Below, in pieces: positions 34,339 to 45,862 of a DNA stretch of 64,000 nt. The first letter of the stretch is position 1, and each line of letters starts with the position of its first letter. The stretch is from Cordia subcordata (lineage: Eukaryota; Streptophyta; Magnoliopsida; Boraginales; Cordiaceae). The position numbers were made by a program, and so were the translations under genes. The stretch lies in assembly GCA_028554755.1 (NCBI GenBank), contig JAPTOF010000007.1, positions 17,097,001 to 17,161,000 of the forward strand, in the 5' to 3' direction. Below the pieces are notes generated by a model that had not been told where the DNA came from, searched no databases, and was given only the letters and a program-made list of their open reading frames with translations.

Positions 34339-35301
34339 CTACATTTGCTTGTGCTGACAAATGTCGAGGAAAAATTCAATCAACATGGTCTCGTAGGCGG
34401 GCATCTTGGCGTAGCCCGGAAAGTAATTGATATCAATCACAAGATAGCGATTCGCATCACCACTCTCCTTTATCACATCAAAGTTGAAAAGATGCAATTT
34501 CAGAGCTCTCCTTAACGCCTGAGCCATTGCGATAACAAAGCTTTCCGGAGGCATCTCGGCTTCTTCAATCAGCTTCGCAACTGCATCGTTGCTTTGATCT
34601 TGAGTAGCAACATCGGATATCTGCGAAAAGGGTAACAAATTCTCCACCGTGGCCGCCATTTCCTCGTCGGAAATATCAGGCAAAGACCTTCTTTTGACGC
34701 ATCTTACATGGTCTCCGGCGACGTAGACCTTGAAAACCACCCCGCCATGGTTGACGAATTCTTGGAGCACAAAAGGGGGTTTTAAATCGTTCAAGCCATC
34801 CTTGTTGAAGACCAGGAACATTTGGTGGGAATCAATGCTGCCGTTGGCCAACAAGGGCTTCGCAATCACGGGGAATTTCAAGCCCTCCGCCACGACACGA
34901 TCCAGCAATGAATCCGAATCTTGAATGGGTATCTGTTTGGGTGTTCCAATAGATCGTGAAGTCTCTTCGGGGAGTTGGAAGTCGTTAACGACTTGCAGCA
35001 TCGTCATGCGGTTGTGAAGCTTCTCGATGTGATCGAGTTGGTCGACTACAAGAGCGTCAGGGTACTTAGCGGAGAATTCATCTAGTTGGTTTCTCCATTC
35101 TTGTCCGTAAAACTTGTGGAGCACGCAATCGAAGTGTCCTTGCTCCACCAACGGCTTGTCGAGATCAACAGGGACCAGATCAATGCCGTGTTTCGCAGCG
35201 AGAACGATGAGAGATTCTTGAAAGACGCTGTCGACTTTCTCCGGCGCCATTGCGTAACCTACACGGCACCTTCTAGGTTCTGAGCTGCTCTGCATGGTCA
35301 T
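34339..35301 (-). CDS. ITPK1: Inositol-tetrakisphosphate 1-kinase (ITPK1-like)
   Basis: A single uninterrupted 320-residue frame from ATG (35299-35301) to TAG (34339-34341). The length equals the usual size of plant ITPK1. The family phosphorylates inositol phosphates in the cytosol or nucleus, on the way to inositol hexakisphosphate and pyrophosphates, and affects phosphate signalling. An N-terminal domain with VGYAMAPEKVDSVFQES is followed by an ATP-grasp fold. Visible elements are LHNRMTML (95-102), VIAKPLLANGSIDSHQM (145-161, Lys148), LQEFVNHGG (179-187), VYVAGDHVRCVKRRSLPD (192-209), NFDVI (273-277) and the metal-binding VIDINYFPGY (288-297, Asp290 and Asn292). No key residue is missing. 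The gene has no intron, as known for this subgroup. A TATA-like sequence (ATATATA) lies about 75 bases upstream. The base composition is richer in GC than the surroundings. The assignment to the ITPK family is firm; the exact paralogue is inferred. Confidence 0.95.
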   Translation of the reverse strand: MTMQSSSEPRRCRVGYAMAPEKVDSVFQESLIVLAAKHGIDLVPVDLDKPLVEQGHFDCVLHKFYGQEWRNQLDEFSAKYPDALVVDQLDHIEKLHNRMTMLQVVNDFQLPEETSRSIGTPKQIPIQDSDSLLDRVVAEGLKFPVIAKPLLANGSIDSHQMFLVFNKDGLNDLKPPFVLQEFVNHGGVVFKVYVAGDHVRCVKRRSLPDISDEEMAATVENLLPFSQISDVATQDQSNDAVAKLIEEAEMPPESFVIAMAQALRRALKLHLFNFDVIKESGDANRYLVIDINYFPGYAKMPAYETMLIEFFLDICQHKQM

Positions 35302-35373
35302 GGCGGATTTGTTCTAGCAATAGTGTTTCAGAGAGATTGTTTATTAGAAATATTTGTGCTGAATATGTATATG

Positions 35374-35384
35374 TGTATATATCC
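35374..35384 (-). promoter_or_regulatory. TATA-like element upstream of ITPK1
   Basis: GGATATATAC on the minus strand, about 75 bases before the start codon. This is only a motif match in an AT-rich region. Confidence 0.35.
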
Positions 35385-35446
35385 GACAAACCGTAAGTTC
35401 AAGCTAAGTTGTTCTTGTAGTAGTGATTTGAAATGGAGATTGAGGA

Positions 35447-36455
35447 TTGCGTTGGTGAAAAGTTGAGGAAGGGTCTGGGCGTTACATAACCTGCGTGGAA
35501 TATGTGTGCCGGTGAAAAGTTGGGGATGTGGGGGCGAAGAATCAAAGTTGTTTCAAGGTTTTGGAAGCAAAGTGATTAGCCGACGGAATCGAATAGATGT
35601 AAGATGATTGGAAACTGACTTGGAATTATAGAGGAATGTTCGAATATATAGATTACAATTTTTTCATATTAATTATTTTATTGTATTAATACGAGAGAAT
35701 TAATGATATGAGAAGTCTTAATGCGGAATTTACACCCTATTACAAAAGGAACTGTCATCTTTCATATCAATTTTCACTTTTTGGTCCAATTATTTTAGTA
35801 AATTATTATTCCCCCATACGCAAAAAGAAATTGTCATCTTTCCTACCAGTGTTCACTTTTTGCTCCAATTATTGTTTTGTCAACTATTCTTCTCCTTCCA
35901 TTTCGGAATTCTTGTTAGCGCTGCCTGGATCAACGGGCCAAGGCCATCCCGTATTGAATACAAAAAGGAAAACGTAGCACTAAAGATTTGTCAGTTAGGA
36001 AACAAATACTACATGATTTTAGGTCCATAATTATGCATTTTGTTATGTTTGGAGAAAGGATAAGAGAGTAAAATAATAATTTTTATTCTAATTATAGTTT
36101 TAAGTATAATAAAATATTTGTTACATTTTTAACCATAATGATAATTTAGAATTTTTATATTTGACTTTTTTAGAATAGTAAAAGACTTTGTTTCGCTTGA
36201 AGGTATAATGGATATAAATTTGGAAATTTAATTTGTTCTACATCAAAGTCTAAGAAAATTTGAATTTTATTTAGTGCACATGCATATATTAGTTACATTA
36301 GTTACGCTTTTAAATACAACAAATATTACCTCTATTTTTAGTTATATTGGAAATCCACTTGTAAATGTAACTAAGAGTTAAAATATGTATAACTACATGC
36401 TTGATTTCTTGTAGTGAGAGATATAAAGACAACGGAAAAATGGATGAAAGTGAAT
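35447..36455. repeat. Upstream-region duplication, copy A
   Basis: Aligns in the same direction with 37089-37960. Shared blocks include GAGGAAGGG, GAAATTGTCATCTTTCCTA, CAACGGGCCAAGGC, AAGATTTGTMAGTTARG and TTTCTTGTAGTGAGAGATAT. It begins about 145 bases upstream of the kinase start codon, so part of the promoter region has been copied. Confidence 0.7.
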
Positions 36456-36484
36456 TGAGCAAAACAAATAAAAGACATCATTAC

Positions 36485-36487
36485 AAG

Positions 36488-36522
<35 letters not shown>
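36485..36522. repeat. (AT)n microsatellite
   Basis: Uninterrupted AT run. Similar runs occur at about 36934-36968, 39338-39360, 54305-54350 and 56281-56308. Confidence 0.95.
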
Positions 36523-36523
<1 letters not shown>

Positions 36524-36929
36524 CCCTTTGCACAAATATAACCCTTTGTTATGTACTCTTAGTTTCAAGTCTCAATCTACGGTTATTCAAGTATCAAAAC
36601 CTCAATTGCACCTCATTCAATCGTCAAGATTTGTATTCAAATTTATTCAAAATTGCCTTATTTAGTTAGATTTATATTAATTTACTAATTTACTTTAATA
36701 TTTACATATTATAACCAAAAATCATGACACGCAGGATTGATTGTATATATCTATGGTAACTCATTAATTTAGTTCCTATGAAATCTTGACCTATTTTAAT
36801 TGATTTCTTTTACTAAAAAAAAATAGTGTTATTTTACAATTGATTGTAATGTTTAGTAATATAAAATACTTTTTTTAAAAAAACCAATAATATACTTTGT
36901 AACCCATGCAAGGCACAGGTGTTAGACTA

Positions 36930-36971
<42 letters not shown>

Positions 36972-37088
36972 ATAACAAAATTAACTAGTTACGCTTGTAC
37001 TATATTTGGAACCATTGTTAATGTTTTTTTGCTAAGTATTGTTAATGTTTATTATGTTGAAAAGTGTAACTAATGTAAATACTTGAAT

Positions 37089-37960
37089 TGGTGGAAAGTC
37101 GAGGAAGGGGTTGGACGTTATATATCCTGCGTGAAATATGTTGCACAGGTATAAAGTTTTTTTTTTTTTTGGTGTTCAGGTATAATGTTGAGGAAGTGGG
37201 GCGAATAATCAAGGGTTTTTTTTTTAAGGTTTTGGAGCCAATTGCTTAGCTGACGGAATATAAGAGATGCATAAATCACTGTACACTGACTAGGAGGAAT
37301 CTATACCCTAGACAAAAAGAAATGGTCATCTTTCCTATCATTTTCACTTTTAGCTGCAATAATTTAGTAAACCCCTTTCCTTTTTGCAATTGTCGTTAGC
37401 CCTTTTCTTATTCAACGGCCCAAGGCTAATCCATAGTGAATAAAGAAAAGAAAACGTTCACACTAAAGATTTGTAAGTTAAGCAAAGAGACACTATAAGA
37501 TTTTAGACCAAAAATTACGCATCTTTCATTATGTTCGGAATAAATGTATAAGAGTAAAATAATAAATTTTTTTCTAATTATAATTTCAAGCGTAATAAGA
37601 TATTTATTATATTTTCAAGCGTAATAATAATATTGGAATTTTTATGTTTAACTTTTTTAAAATAGCAAAAGGTTGTTATGCTTGAAAGTATAACTAATAT
37701 AAATTTGAAAAATGTATTTGCTGGACCACAAAGTCTCAAAAAATTTAAACTTCATTTGGTGCACACAACTATAGTAGTTACATTAATTAAGCTTCCAAGT
37801 GTACCATCAATTTATAGTTATATTGAAAATCCTTACATTTGGATCAAATGTCATTAGTTAATTTTGTTACACTTCTAAATATAACTAAGAAATAAAATAT
37901 ATAACTACTTGCTTTATTTTTTGTAGTGAAAGATATAAAGATAACGGAAGAATGGATGCA
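37089..37960. repeat. Upstream-region duplication, copy B
   Basis: Second, more diverged direct copy of 35447-36455. Its right part (about 37550-37790) is also the left arm of an inverted repeat with 38100-38345. Confidence 0.7.
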
Positions 37961-38099
37961 ATTGTTATAATGGTATGCATTTTGTCTCCTAGCTAGTGAC
38001 AATTGAAATGTTAAACAATTAACTAGTTGCACTTAGCCCAAGCATAAAAATTTTTAATGTAACTAAAAATTTTTTTTACACTTGAAAATGTAACTAATG

Positions 38100-38345
38100 T
38101 TTGTACGGCTAATGTAACTATATAGGCACATACACCAAATAAAATTACGATTTTGTTACACTTTCGGTGTAATAAATGCATTTTTTAAATTTATATTAGT
38201 TACATTTCAAATATAACAAATTTCTTGCTATCCCAAATAAATTTAATATAAGAATTCCAATATCATCGTTATGATCAAAATGTAACAAATACTTTATTAT
38301 GTTTAAAACCGTAATTAGAATAAAAAACATCATTTTATTCTTCAA
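38100..38345. repeat. Inverted copy C of the duplicated region
   Basis: The reverse complement reads ATTCTAATTACGGTTTTAAA...GTATTTGTTACATTTT...CTAATATAAATTT...TTTGGTGTATGTG, matching copies A and B in order. Copies B and C form arms of about 245 bp around a loop of about 310 bp. Confidence 0.65.
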
Positions 38346-38753
38346 TGATTGCTTTAAACCGAATAATAATGCATGACTACTCGCCAAAATCTTGGTCGAG
38401 ACACCTGTTTTCTAGGTCAAAAAAATAAAAGATACTTATACGTGAAAAAAAAGAAAAGGATTGCGATTCAAGGTTAAAAAGCAAGTAATAAAGGATGTGC
38501 AAATCGAATGTACATATATGCAGAGACTTAAGAGCCAATAAACTGAAGGACACATAACGGACGGATGTGATCAAATGGGAACGGAAAAAGTAAAAGATAA
38601 GAATGGATTAAAGTGAATGTGAAGAGTAGAAACTAGAAGATACTAAAATCATGGAAAGAAACTTGTTATAGAATTACAAAAAAGAAAAGGTAACTATAAA
38701 GATTATAAGCTTAGCTAGCCATAATAGAAAGATAGAATAAAGATGTGGAAAAG

Positions 38754-39215
38754 CAAAAGTGGCCAACGGGTACCCGTGGGTCAACCCGACCTGTTTACGG
38801 CAGGTTCAGCTGGTTGGCGGTTCGGGTCTGGTTACCCGTTTATTAAACGGGTCAGTGGTATTAGACCCTAAACCGATCCTAATGGGTTGGTGGGTTAGGT
38901 AAGTTATTATAGCGGGTTAGACGGGTAGCTTTGGAGGGTTCGCGGGTTATTTTTGACGGGTTTGCGGGTCGCTTTAGCGGGTTATGTAGGTTAGGCGGGT
39001 TCATGGGTCATTTTTGCACGTTTGACGGGTTAGCAGGTCATTCTGATGGGTTTGTGGGTCACCCGCAGGTTGACCCAACCCAACTCGTCAAATTGGTGGG
39101 TTGGGTCGGGGTTGACCCGTTTGTCTGACGGGTCACTAAATCATCAACCCTGACCCTATTTTTTTATGAGTTAGAAGGGTCGACTCGCGGATCTCAACCC
39201 GTTTTACCACCTCTA
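38754..39215. mobile_element. hAT-type non-autonomous element, 462 bp, with 8-bp target duplication
   Basis: The left end is CAAAAGTGGCCAACGGGT and the right end (minus strand) is TAGAGGTGGTAAAACGGGT. The flanking octamers are TGGAAAAG (38746-38753) and TGGAAAAT (39216-39223), seven of eight identical. The interior is filled with GGGTT / ACCCG subterminal repeats. The 65-codon frame at 38931 is only the translation of that repeat (GFAGRF...). Confidence 0.75.
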
Positions 39216-39223
39216 TGGAAAAT

Positions 39224-40330
39224 GATTAATTCCCTATTATAAATGGAATATTCTTGAGCAACTAGGTAGGAGAACACATGCTGAAATTTGATATATTAAG
39301 AAAGAAAATTATTTTGAAAAAAGAATTAAAAAGATTTATATATATATATATATATATATCTTAATTATGGCCTTAATTGTTGGAGTCAGTCAAGGCAGCA
39401 CATTAGTCAGCACGCACTACCTAAGTGGGGTGGTTATTAGAAAAATCGTTTTCTTAATAGAAAAGTACGTCTTACATTTTGCATTCCAGTTATTTTAAGT
39501 TTTCTTACAGAAAAGGAAGAAAGAGGGGGAGAGGAGATCAAAATGGTCGAGGGTATGCGTTTATAGACAATTTTCCTCTACGTACCAAAACTTACAAGTA
39601 AATATTGCAAAGTTTTTTACAAAAATACAAAAAGAATAAATTATAGAAACATATAATATCAATAAATAATGACATTTTAACATATAATGATATGTAAATA
39701 AATAACTACATTTAACAACTAGGGTTGGTATTGGTTAATTTGAGTTGTATGTTTTCCTTTCAATAAAATCTGTATACTTTCTATTGACAAGAATAGATAA
39801 AAAAATAAAGAAAAATCCATTATTTCTTTCTACTTGACTTTATTATAAATTATTATAAATACTTGAGAACTCAACATAGGATATACTCTATGATCTAACA
39901 ATAAATCATAAAAAATGATTTCTCGAAAAATCACTTAAATGAAAACAAGTTAAAAGAAATAAACAAATAATTACCTTGTACAACCGTGTGAGAAATAGAG
40001 AGCAGATAGTGTGAGTTTGAGTTGGAGAAAAATATCCTTTTTGAGTCAAAAGCTCTTAGCTTATAGTTAATGGGGGATGAAAGCTGGAACTTGAAAAAAG
40101 AAAAAGAAAAGAAAACATTCCAACTATTTCTTTTTTCTTTTCCGCAGGACGAAAATATTACTACATTAACTAAAGATGGTACGGAGTGCTTGGCCAGTTG
40201 ATAACAAAAAGAAAACTAAAAATAAAAAATATATTTTCTTAGAGGTTCAGCGTGTACGGAGAAAATAGCAAGTTACGAATGTCGATGTGGTTTCCCCTAG
40301 CTCCGTCCGTTCATAGGGTAACGCACCATC
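39224..40330. other. AT-rich intergenic sequence, no gene seen
   Basis: No coding frame, RNA gene or clear transposon terminus was recognised. Confidence 0.5.
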
Positions 40331-40335
40331 TATTA

Positions 40336-40575
40336 GGCCTATTTGAATTAGTTTTTTTTTAAAAAAAATATTTTTTTTAAAAAAAATATTTTTTTCAAAA
40401 AAATTACATTAAATTTGTAATAACTATTAGATTTGACTTTAAAAAAAGTTAAAACTCTAAAAAAACTCAAATACATCTTTTTTTAGAAGCCAGAATTTTC
40501 AACTTTTCAAAAAAAACTATTTTTTAAAAATTGTTAAAAAAAGTACTTTTGAAAAAAGCCAATTCAAACGAGCCC
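40336..40575. mobile_element. Tourist-like MITE, 240 bp
   Basis: The inverted termini GGCCTATTTGAATTAG and GGGCTCGTTTGAATTGGC (minus strand) are flanked by TTA at 40333-40335 and 40576-40578. The interior is mostly A/T runs. Confidence 0.7.
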
Positions 40576-41351
40576 TTAGTCAAGATTACAATGAGTTATA
40601 AATTTTGCATCGACAAAACTATAAAAAAAAAAAACCCTTATGACGTGGCTTTATAAATGGAAAACCTTGAAAGTTTTCCCAGAAGGTTTCTCTAGAAAAA
40701 AGTAGAGGACCAAAAAAAAAAAGCAAAACTTTTTTAATCTCTCAGTTATTCATTCACATTCCCTATCCTTATGCAAATTATATCCTGCATCTGTAGAAGT
40801 TTACCCGTCTGTTTGTCTAGCACCTTATAACTGTCTGTCTAGTTTGTTTTGCATCCCACAAATGTTTATCGAGTAACTATTTTTTCAGTATTCTATAACT
40901 GTTTATTTAGTGGTACACCTTACACTGTGTACCTATAGGTACATAATATAAGTTTCCCTGACCCTAAGGCTCTTGTGGCTTTCTCACTACAAGTTAGAAA
41001 ACTCCTTTTTATAATTGAAAACTAAGTTTATTCTCTATAGATTTAGGATTCCTATCTCTAGATAGATTTAGAGGGCGTTTGATTTGGCTTATTTTGATGC
41101 TTATAAGCACCTAAAAAATTACTCTCTTATATACTTTTTAATATCTAGTGCTTATAAGTCAGAAAGAAGCAAAGCCAAACAGCTTGTTAAGCTACTACTT
41201 GTTTTCTAATTTGTAACGGCTTAAAATTTGAGCCACAGACCAACACTAAACAAATTTAGTTTTTTTAATTTTGAAGTTGGAGGCAAGTAGAAGCTTTTCA
41301 CTTTTAACTAGATTCTCTTTGTTATGCTGTTCCTTGAGATATGCTGCTATA

Positions 41352-41434
41352 GGGATTTTTTTTTTACCTAAATTTTAAAATTGCATACAAAACAACCCCT
41401 ATTCGTAAAGGGTTTTGAAAAATGACCCAAACTA
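41352..41434 (+). repeat. MULE terminal inverted repeat, left
   Basis: Pairs with 52916-52996 reversed. Both contain CTAAATTTTAAAAT, CATTCGTAAAG-type sequence (ATTCGTAAAG) and GTTTTGAAAAATGAC. Similarity fades after AAACT. Confidence 0.9.
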
Positions 41435-41655
41435 ATTCTAGGAATGCATTTCACGCATTCCCAGAACACGAAATGCAAAGTGTAACGGAAGGATGAAAGC
41501 GGCCGCGTTCCATAAATTCGCAACTTCAGCCATTTCCTCTCATTCTCTTCTTTGCATTTTCAAAAAAATTTCCCCAACCACCCCACATACGAAATTTTTA
41601 ATTTTTTCAGCATCATTGCGAGAATATAGCCTTGATCTTGTTAGTTATCTTTATT

Positions 41656-42955
41656 TTATGTTGTTTTTTGCAACACTTGGCAGTTGGCGTCTGTCGCTAA
41701 TGCAACTAGGAGATGACCCTTGTACTTTCCCTGCAAGTGTGTGCCGTCCAACGAAACAACGAGCTTACAATGCCTCCACGCCACGATGCATGGACCGAAC
41801 GCCCAGTAAACCATGTTGAAAATTTTTTCAGCCTGCGTTGAACCTTCGACAAACCTATATCTCACAATACTACTTGGATTCTTGGCCATCACGGCACCAA
41901 GAAACTGTGGGAGCATTTGATATGATGTGTCCCAATTGCTATACACTAGTTCAATTGCTTTATTCCGCCCATTCCATGCTTTTCCGTAACTGACATCCGC
42001 GTTAAGCTTCTCCTTCATGCGAGCTTGGATAAGCCAGACCTCGTAATCAGCCTTCTTAGCTATGAAATGCCTAACCAAATATCCAGCCAAACTCGAGGTC
42101 AAATTTTTGTGCCCCGACACAGTTATTTGCACCATACATACATGTCTAGCGTCATACTGTGTGATCTCCCATTGCTTGTGCGTTGCTTTCCTTATGACGT
42201 GTACATACCATGGGCATGCTACACTTTCACTGTGTGTTTCCCTACATCGTACCTTCCACAGGGTCTTACTCGACTTGACGACCCTATATTCCTTTTGTAT
42301 TTTTATCGCGTTCTGTTGAACAGCCCTTATCCCATCCACTTTGGATGGGAACACCATTCCTTTGGCCAGTTCCATCCTGTCGGGGTCCCATATTGGACGT
42401 TTAGTGATCTCGTACCTACTTGTCGTGTAGAATTCAATCCTAGCAGTATGGAACTCTACTGCTTCCTCTGCATCTACCTCCGCCTCTGCATCGACATCCA
42501 GTCCATCTACCTCGTTCTCAATTTGGTAGTTCAAACTTGCTTCTGAGACTGCATCTTCTTCTTGTTCGTTCAATTCACCATCCTCGTTTTCTTTGTTTGT
42601 CTTTGACAAGACAGTATCTGCTGTGACATCACACCTCTCCTCCGTGCCACCGCCATAATGAGAGGATCCTCCGACTTCAAAAATGGACTGTGGTTGCGGG
42701 GAAAGGGAAAAAGTGGCAAACTCTGCCGCTGTTGTTGTAATATTGATATGTTCATCTTCTTCATACGATGATGCTGCATTTAGGTCTGGCATGTTGGACT
42801 GGTATGGGAAATCGGGCATTTGTTGAGGCACATATACGTCGTCAGATTGAACGGATTGAACGTCCACTATTACGTGCGCCACACAATGGTTCCATTCATA
42901 GCAAGCTCGTCTCCCGCATATCGTCTTCATCAATTATTGCACTTGGATAATAATA
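41656..42955 (-). pseudogene. MULE transposase, downstream piece (DNA-binding domain to first catalytic Asp)
   Basis: A 420-codon open frame on the minus strand carries most of what remains of a MURA-like transposase. An acidic, low-complexity region (DVDAEAEVDAEEAVEF) precedes the MuDR DNA-binding domain, about 42060-42410 (FPSKVDGIRAVQQNAIKIQ, then C..H..CPW and HVC). The start of the MULE catalytic domain follows with VVSLDGTHLQGKYKGHL, which holds the first catalytic Asp. The frame ends soon after (NCQVLQKTT), so the other two catalytic residues and the C-terminus are absent. Upstream it continues in the piece at 52299-52532, beyond the Copia insertion. A one-base frameshift lies between DEDDMR (near 42915) and YEWNHC (near 42890). 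Confidence 0.88.
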
Positions 42956-44270
42956 TGCGGGTGCAAATATTTTAAGAGGGGGTGAATTAAGATATTAATA
43001 CTAATTTTCGTTTTTAAAAATTTACGAAAAATTTACAACTTCTAACAATTAATATATCAAACACAAGATAAGCAAGGTAAGTAAGTATAAAAATAGAAGT
43101 GTAAGGAGAAGAGAAACAAACGATTTTAAAGTGGTTTGGCCAAGCCTACGTCCACCGCCCAAGGAAGCTCCCCTTAGGACTTCAAAGATCTCCACTAAGA
43201 TGCTTCTTCAAAACTTGGTGAAGCACAAACCAAATTCTTACAACCTCTTTGAAGCCTAACTTCAAAGAACCTAAGAGATATACTCTATAGGATTTCCCCA
43301 CACTTTACAAGCTTTAATGAATAAATTTTACAAAGATTATAGCTCTCAAAGTGTGTATGTACTCAAGAATAAGAAAAGATTGTATCTGAGATTTTCTTCA
43401 AGAAGAAGATAAATAAGCTCTTGAAAGCTCAAATATATTGCAAGAATGGTTCAAAGATGGATTGTATGATGATAAACAATTTAGCACACTATCTTTTTTC
43501 CTTTGGAATGTGTATTGAATGAGTATTTAAAGAGATTTGGGGGATAGGGATTTGGTAGGTGAAGAAAATTTGGGATTTTCGGCCAGAACGGTAATAAACA
43601 GCTAATGCATTTATTACAGCTCCCGTTCAGCCGGTCGACCGACTGGGTCGTCCAGCTATCCCCTTTTCTTCTCTGACTAGGCCGGACGCCTTAGCCAGTC
43701 GATCGGCTAGGGGGTCCGGCTTTTCTTTCAGCTTTCTGTTTTGGCTGGGCGACCCACCCAGGTCAGCCGGTCGACCGGCTGAGGGGTCCAGCCACTCCAG
43801 AATGTGAAGTAAAGCCAGAATTTTGCAGGAAAACATTTTTAAGTACATTTTCACAACTCCAAATCATTTTGAATAAATTTGTAAACACATGTTGTGAATT
43901 GAAACACCCCAAAAACTCATTTTATCTCTATGTGTGCATTCAAATACATTTTTGCATATGTTATATCAAATGTGCAAGACTTGAAAATTTAGCTACGAAT
44001 AAGAAAAAGAAGGTTTGAACCTAGTTCACACAATATATAGGCATTTCAGAAAAAGAGCAAGAAGAAAGACAAATCCGGTACCCCGTATGGCTTCTCTTCT
44101 CCTCTTTATGCCTTCTCATCTTTTCTTCCTTCAAATAAGGCTTTTTGCATATCTTTATATCTTTCAAAGCTTTATATTGATATCATCTCATTTTCACAAG
44201 AAGCTATTTAGTAAAATAATGTATATATATATTTTCATCATCAAAATCAATAATGAATATTAAGCTAACA
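42956..44270 (-). repeat. 3' LTR of Copia element 3
   Basis: 1315 bp, TGCGGGTGC to GCTAACA on the plus strand. Palindromes GCCGGTCGACCGAC, GCCAGTCGATCGGC and CAGCCGGTCGACCGGCTG occur at 43620-43785. Confidence 0.93.
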
Positions 44271-44284
44271 ATCTCCCCCTTTTT
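44271..44284 (-). promoter_or_regulatory. Polypurine tract of Copia element 3
   Basis: AAAAAGGGGGAGAT on the minus strand immediately before the LTR start TGTTAGC. It primes plus-strand DNA synthesis in the retrotransposon cycle. Confidence 0.9.
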
Positions 44285-44705
44285 GATGATGACAAAATTT
44301 TTAAGATATGAGACAAAAGTACTACCCCTTAATATATGCATTCTTTTTAAAACAATGTATTTTTGGGAAAATACTCCTCATATCAAGTTTAAACTCATGC
44401 ATATTGAGGATATATTCAACTCATCAATAGACTAGCCATATTTACAGCCATATTTACACAAACATATCAACAAAAATCATAAACCATGAAGCACATATAT
44501 CATTCAACTCATACTATTCATCATTCAACAGTCACAACCACATTCACCATTCAACTAATCACAACCAACCATATTCACCATTTCAACTAACCACTTTTCT
44601 CCCCATTTGGCATCATCAAAATCAATAAAAGAAATGCAGGGAAAGAAATGAAACTGAAATTTGTTTTCAAAATAGAACAAAAACAGTTTTGCTGAAGTAA
44701 ATGAG

Positions 44706-45665
44706 TCAAGGGGCGCGATCATGGTGATCCTTGAAGTATTCCTTCATGTCTGATCTCATAGAGGCTACTTCTGAATCGATGTATTGCCTCTAAACAGTGA
44801 GCTCGTCCCATTGGCTTGTCATAGTTGCCCTCATTTCGCCCATACCAGTGTTCAACGCTTGCAACTGAGACAAAATCTGAGTCATCAAAGAAGGGTCTTC
44901 CTGTTGACCCATTGAGTTAGAAGCAGCACCACCCATTGAGCTGGAACCTGCACCGCGACAAACCTCTCGTCGACGTTGTTCATCAATATGCGCTTACTCC
45001 CTAGACTCTCTTATTACTTGCCTAAGAGTAATCTCCTCAGGATCAGCCTCTTCTTCCTCAGAGGTACTTACAACCATGGGTGTAGTTCCTGGTATGCCTA
45101 TATCGGGTTCTCCCTCAATTTCTGTCCCAACATCTTCTTCCAATATGATATCTATCCCACCAAGCGTGTCATCAAGCTTTTGTGCTTCAGGACCAAAAAC
45201 CGAGTTGGTGAAAGTAATGCCCTTCTTAGTTCTTTCCTTAATAACTCGACTCGGGATACCAGCTTCCTTAATTCCTTCTGGCCACCCTTGACTATTGTAA
45301 TGACCCTCACTATCTACAGATATTTTGAAAATTTCTCCCAAAACTTTTTCATTAAGAACAAAATTTTCTCCACATACAGTCGAACTTAACACCAAATTTG
45401 GGCTCAAACTTTGTACCTCAAGATTTTCATAAAATTCTATAAACAAGTTGTCTTGGACATCACAATACAGATGCATAAAATAATCCCAATCCTTAAACAA
45501 TGATAAAACATCTGTACTGCAAAATCTGTATCAACAAGATATTTACCGTACATAATGGATTGCTTTCCTTGGATTTTTGACACGGGGCGGTGGTGGTGGA
45601 GATTGTGTTCTTGGTTGCTTTTCTTTTCTCCCACGTGATTGACCTCTTCCCTTTGGATTCATCAT
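44706..45665 (-). pseudogene. Extra 3' ORF of Copia element 3 (envelope-position ORF)
   Basis: Starts at ATG 45663-45665 and ends at TGA 44706-44708, about 320 codons with breaks. It opens MMNPKGRGQSRGRKEK, a basic RG/K-rich and possibly nucleic-acid-binding or nuclear-localising stretch, followed by a proline run. After a frameshift come YGKYLVDTDF and, in the long open part (44994-45500), EFYENLEVQ, EKVLGEIFKISVDSEGHYNS and an acidic tail SEEEEADPEE. The last part (44710-44930) looks helical (SQLQALNTGMGEMRATM, SEVASMRSDMKEYF) with one CAG-to-TAG stop. No signal peptide or membrane span is evident, so envelope-like refers to position only. The centre resembles PF20167-type plant transposon proteins. 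It aligns with 25606-26349. Confidence 0.7.
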
Positions 45666-45862
45666 GACTTGGCGTTGTTTTTGCAAGAATAATCTGTGAA
45701 AACTTTGCTTTTGAAGTGAGCAAGCAAATTTTAAGAAGAAATTTGGAAGAAAACGGTTAAAAATTGAAGATTTTGAGATGGGTTTTGGCTAGAGTTTTAA
45801 AAAATTTGATAGAATGTAGTGAATTTGGGGTAAAAACCCCTAATTTTTAACCCTGTCCGCGT

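Noticed and set aside
38931..39128. 65-codon frame with repeated GF/GH residues
   Set aside because: It is a translation of the GGGTT subterminal repeats of the hAT-type element.
41493..41655. Start of a plus-strand frame (MKAAAFHKF) inside the MULE, possibly a captured host gene fragment
   Set aside because: It is too short (about 54 codons before it becomes antisense to the transposase) and has no recognised similarity.
42025..42546. 173-codon plus-strand frame
   Set aside because: It is the shadow of the MULE transposase DNA-binding domain on the opposite strand.
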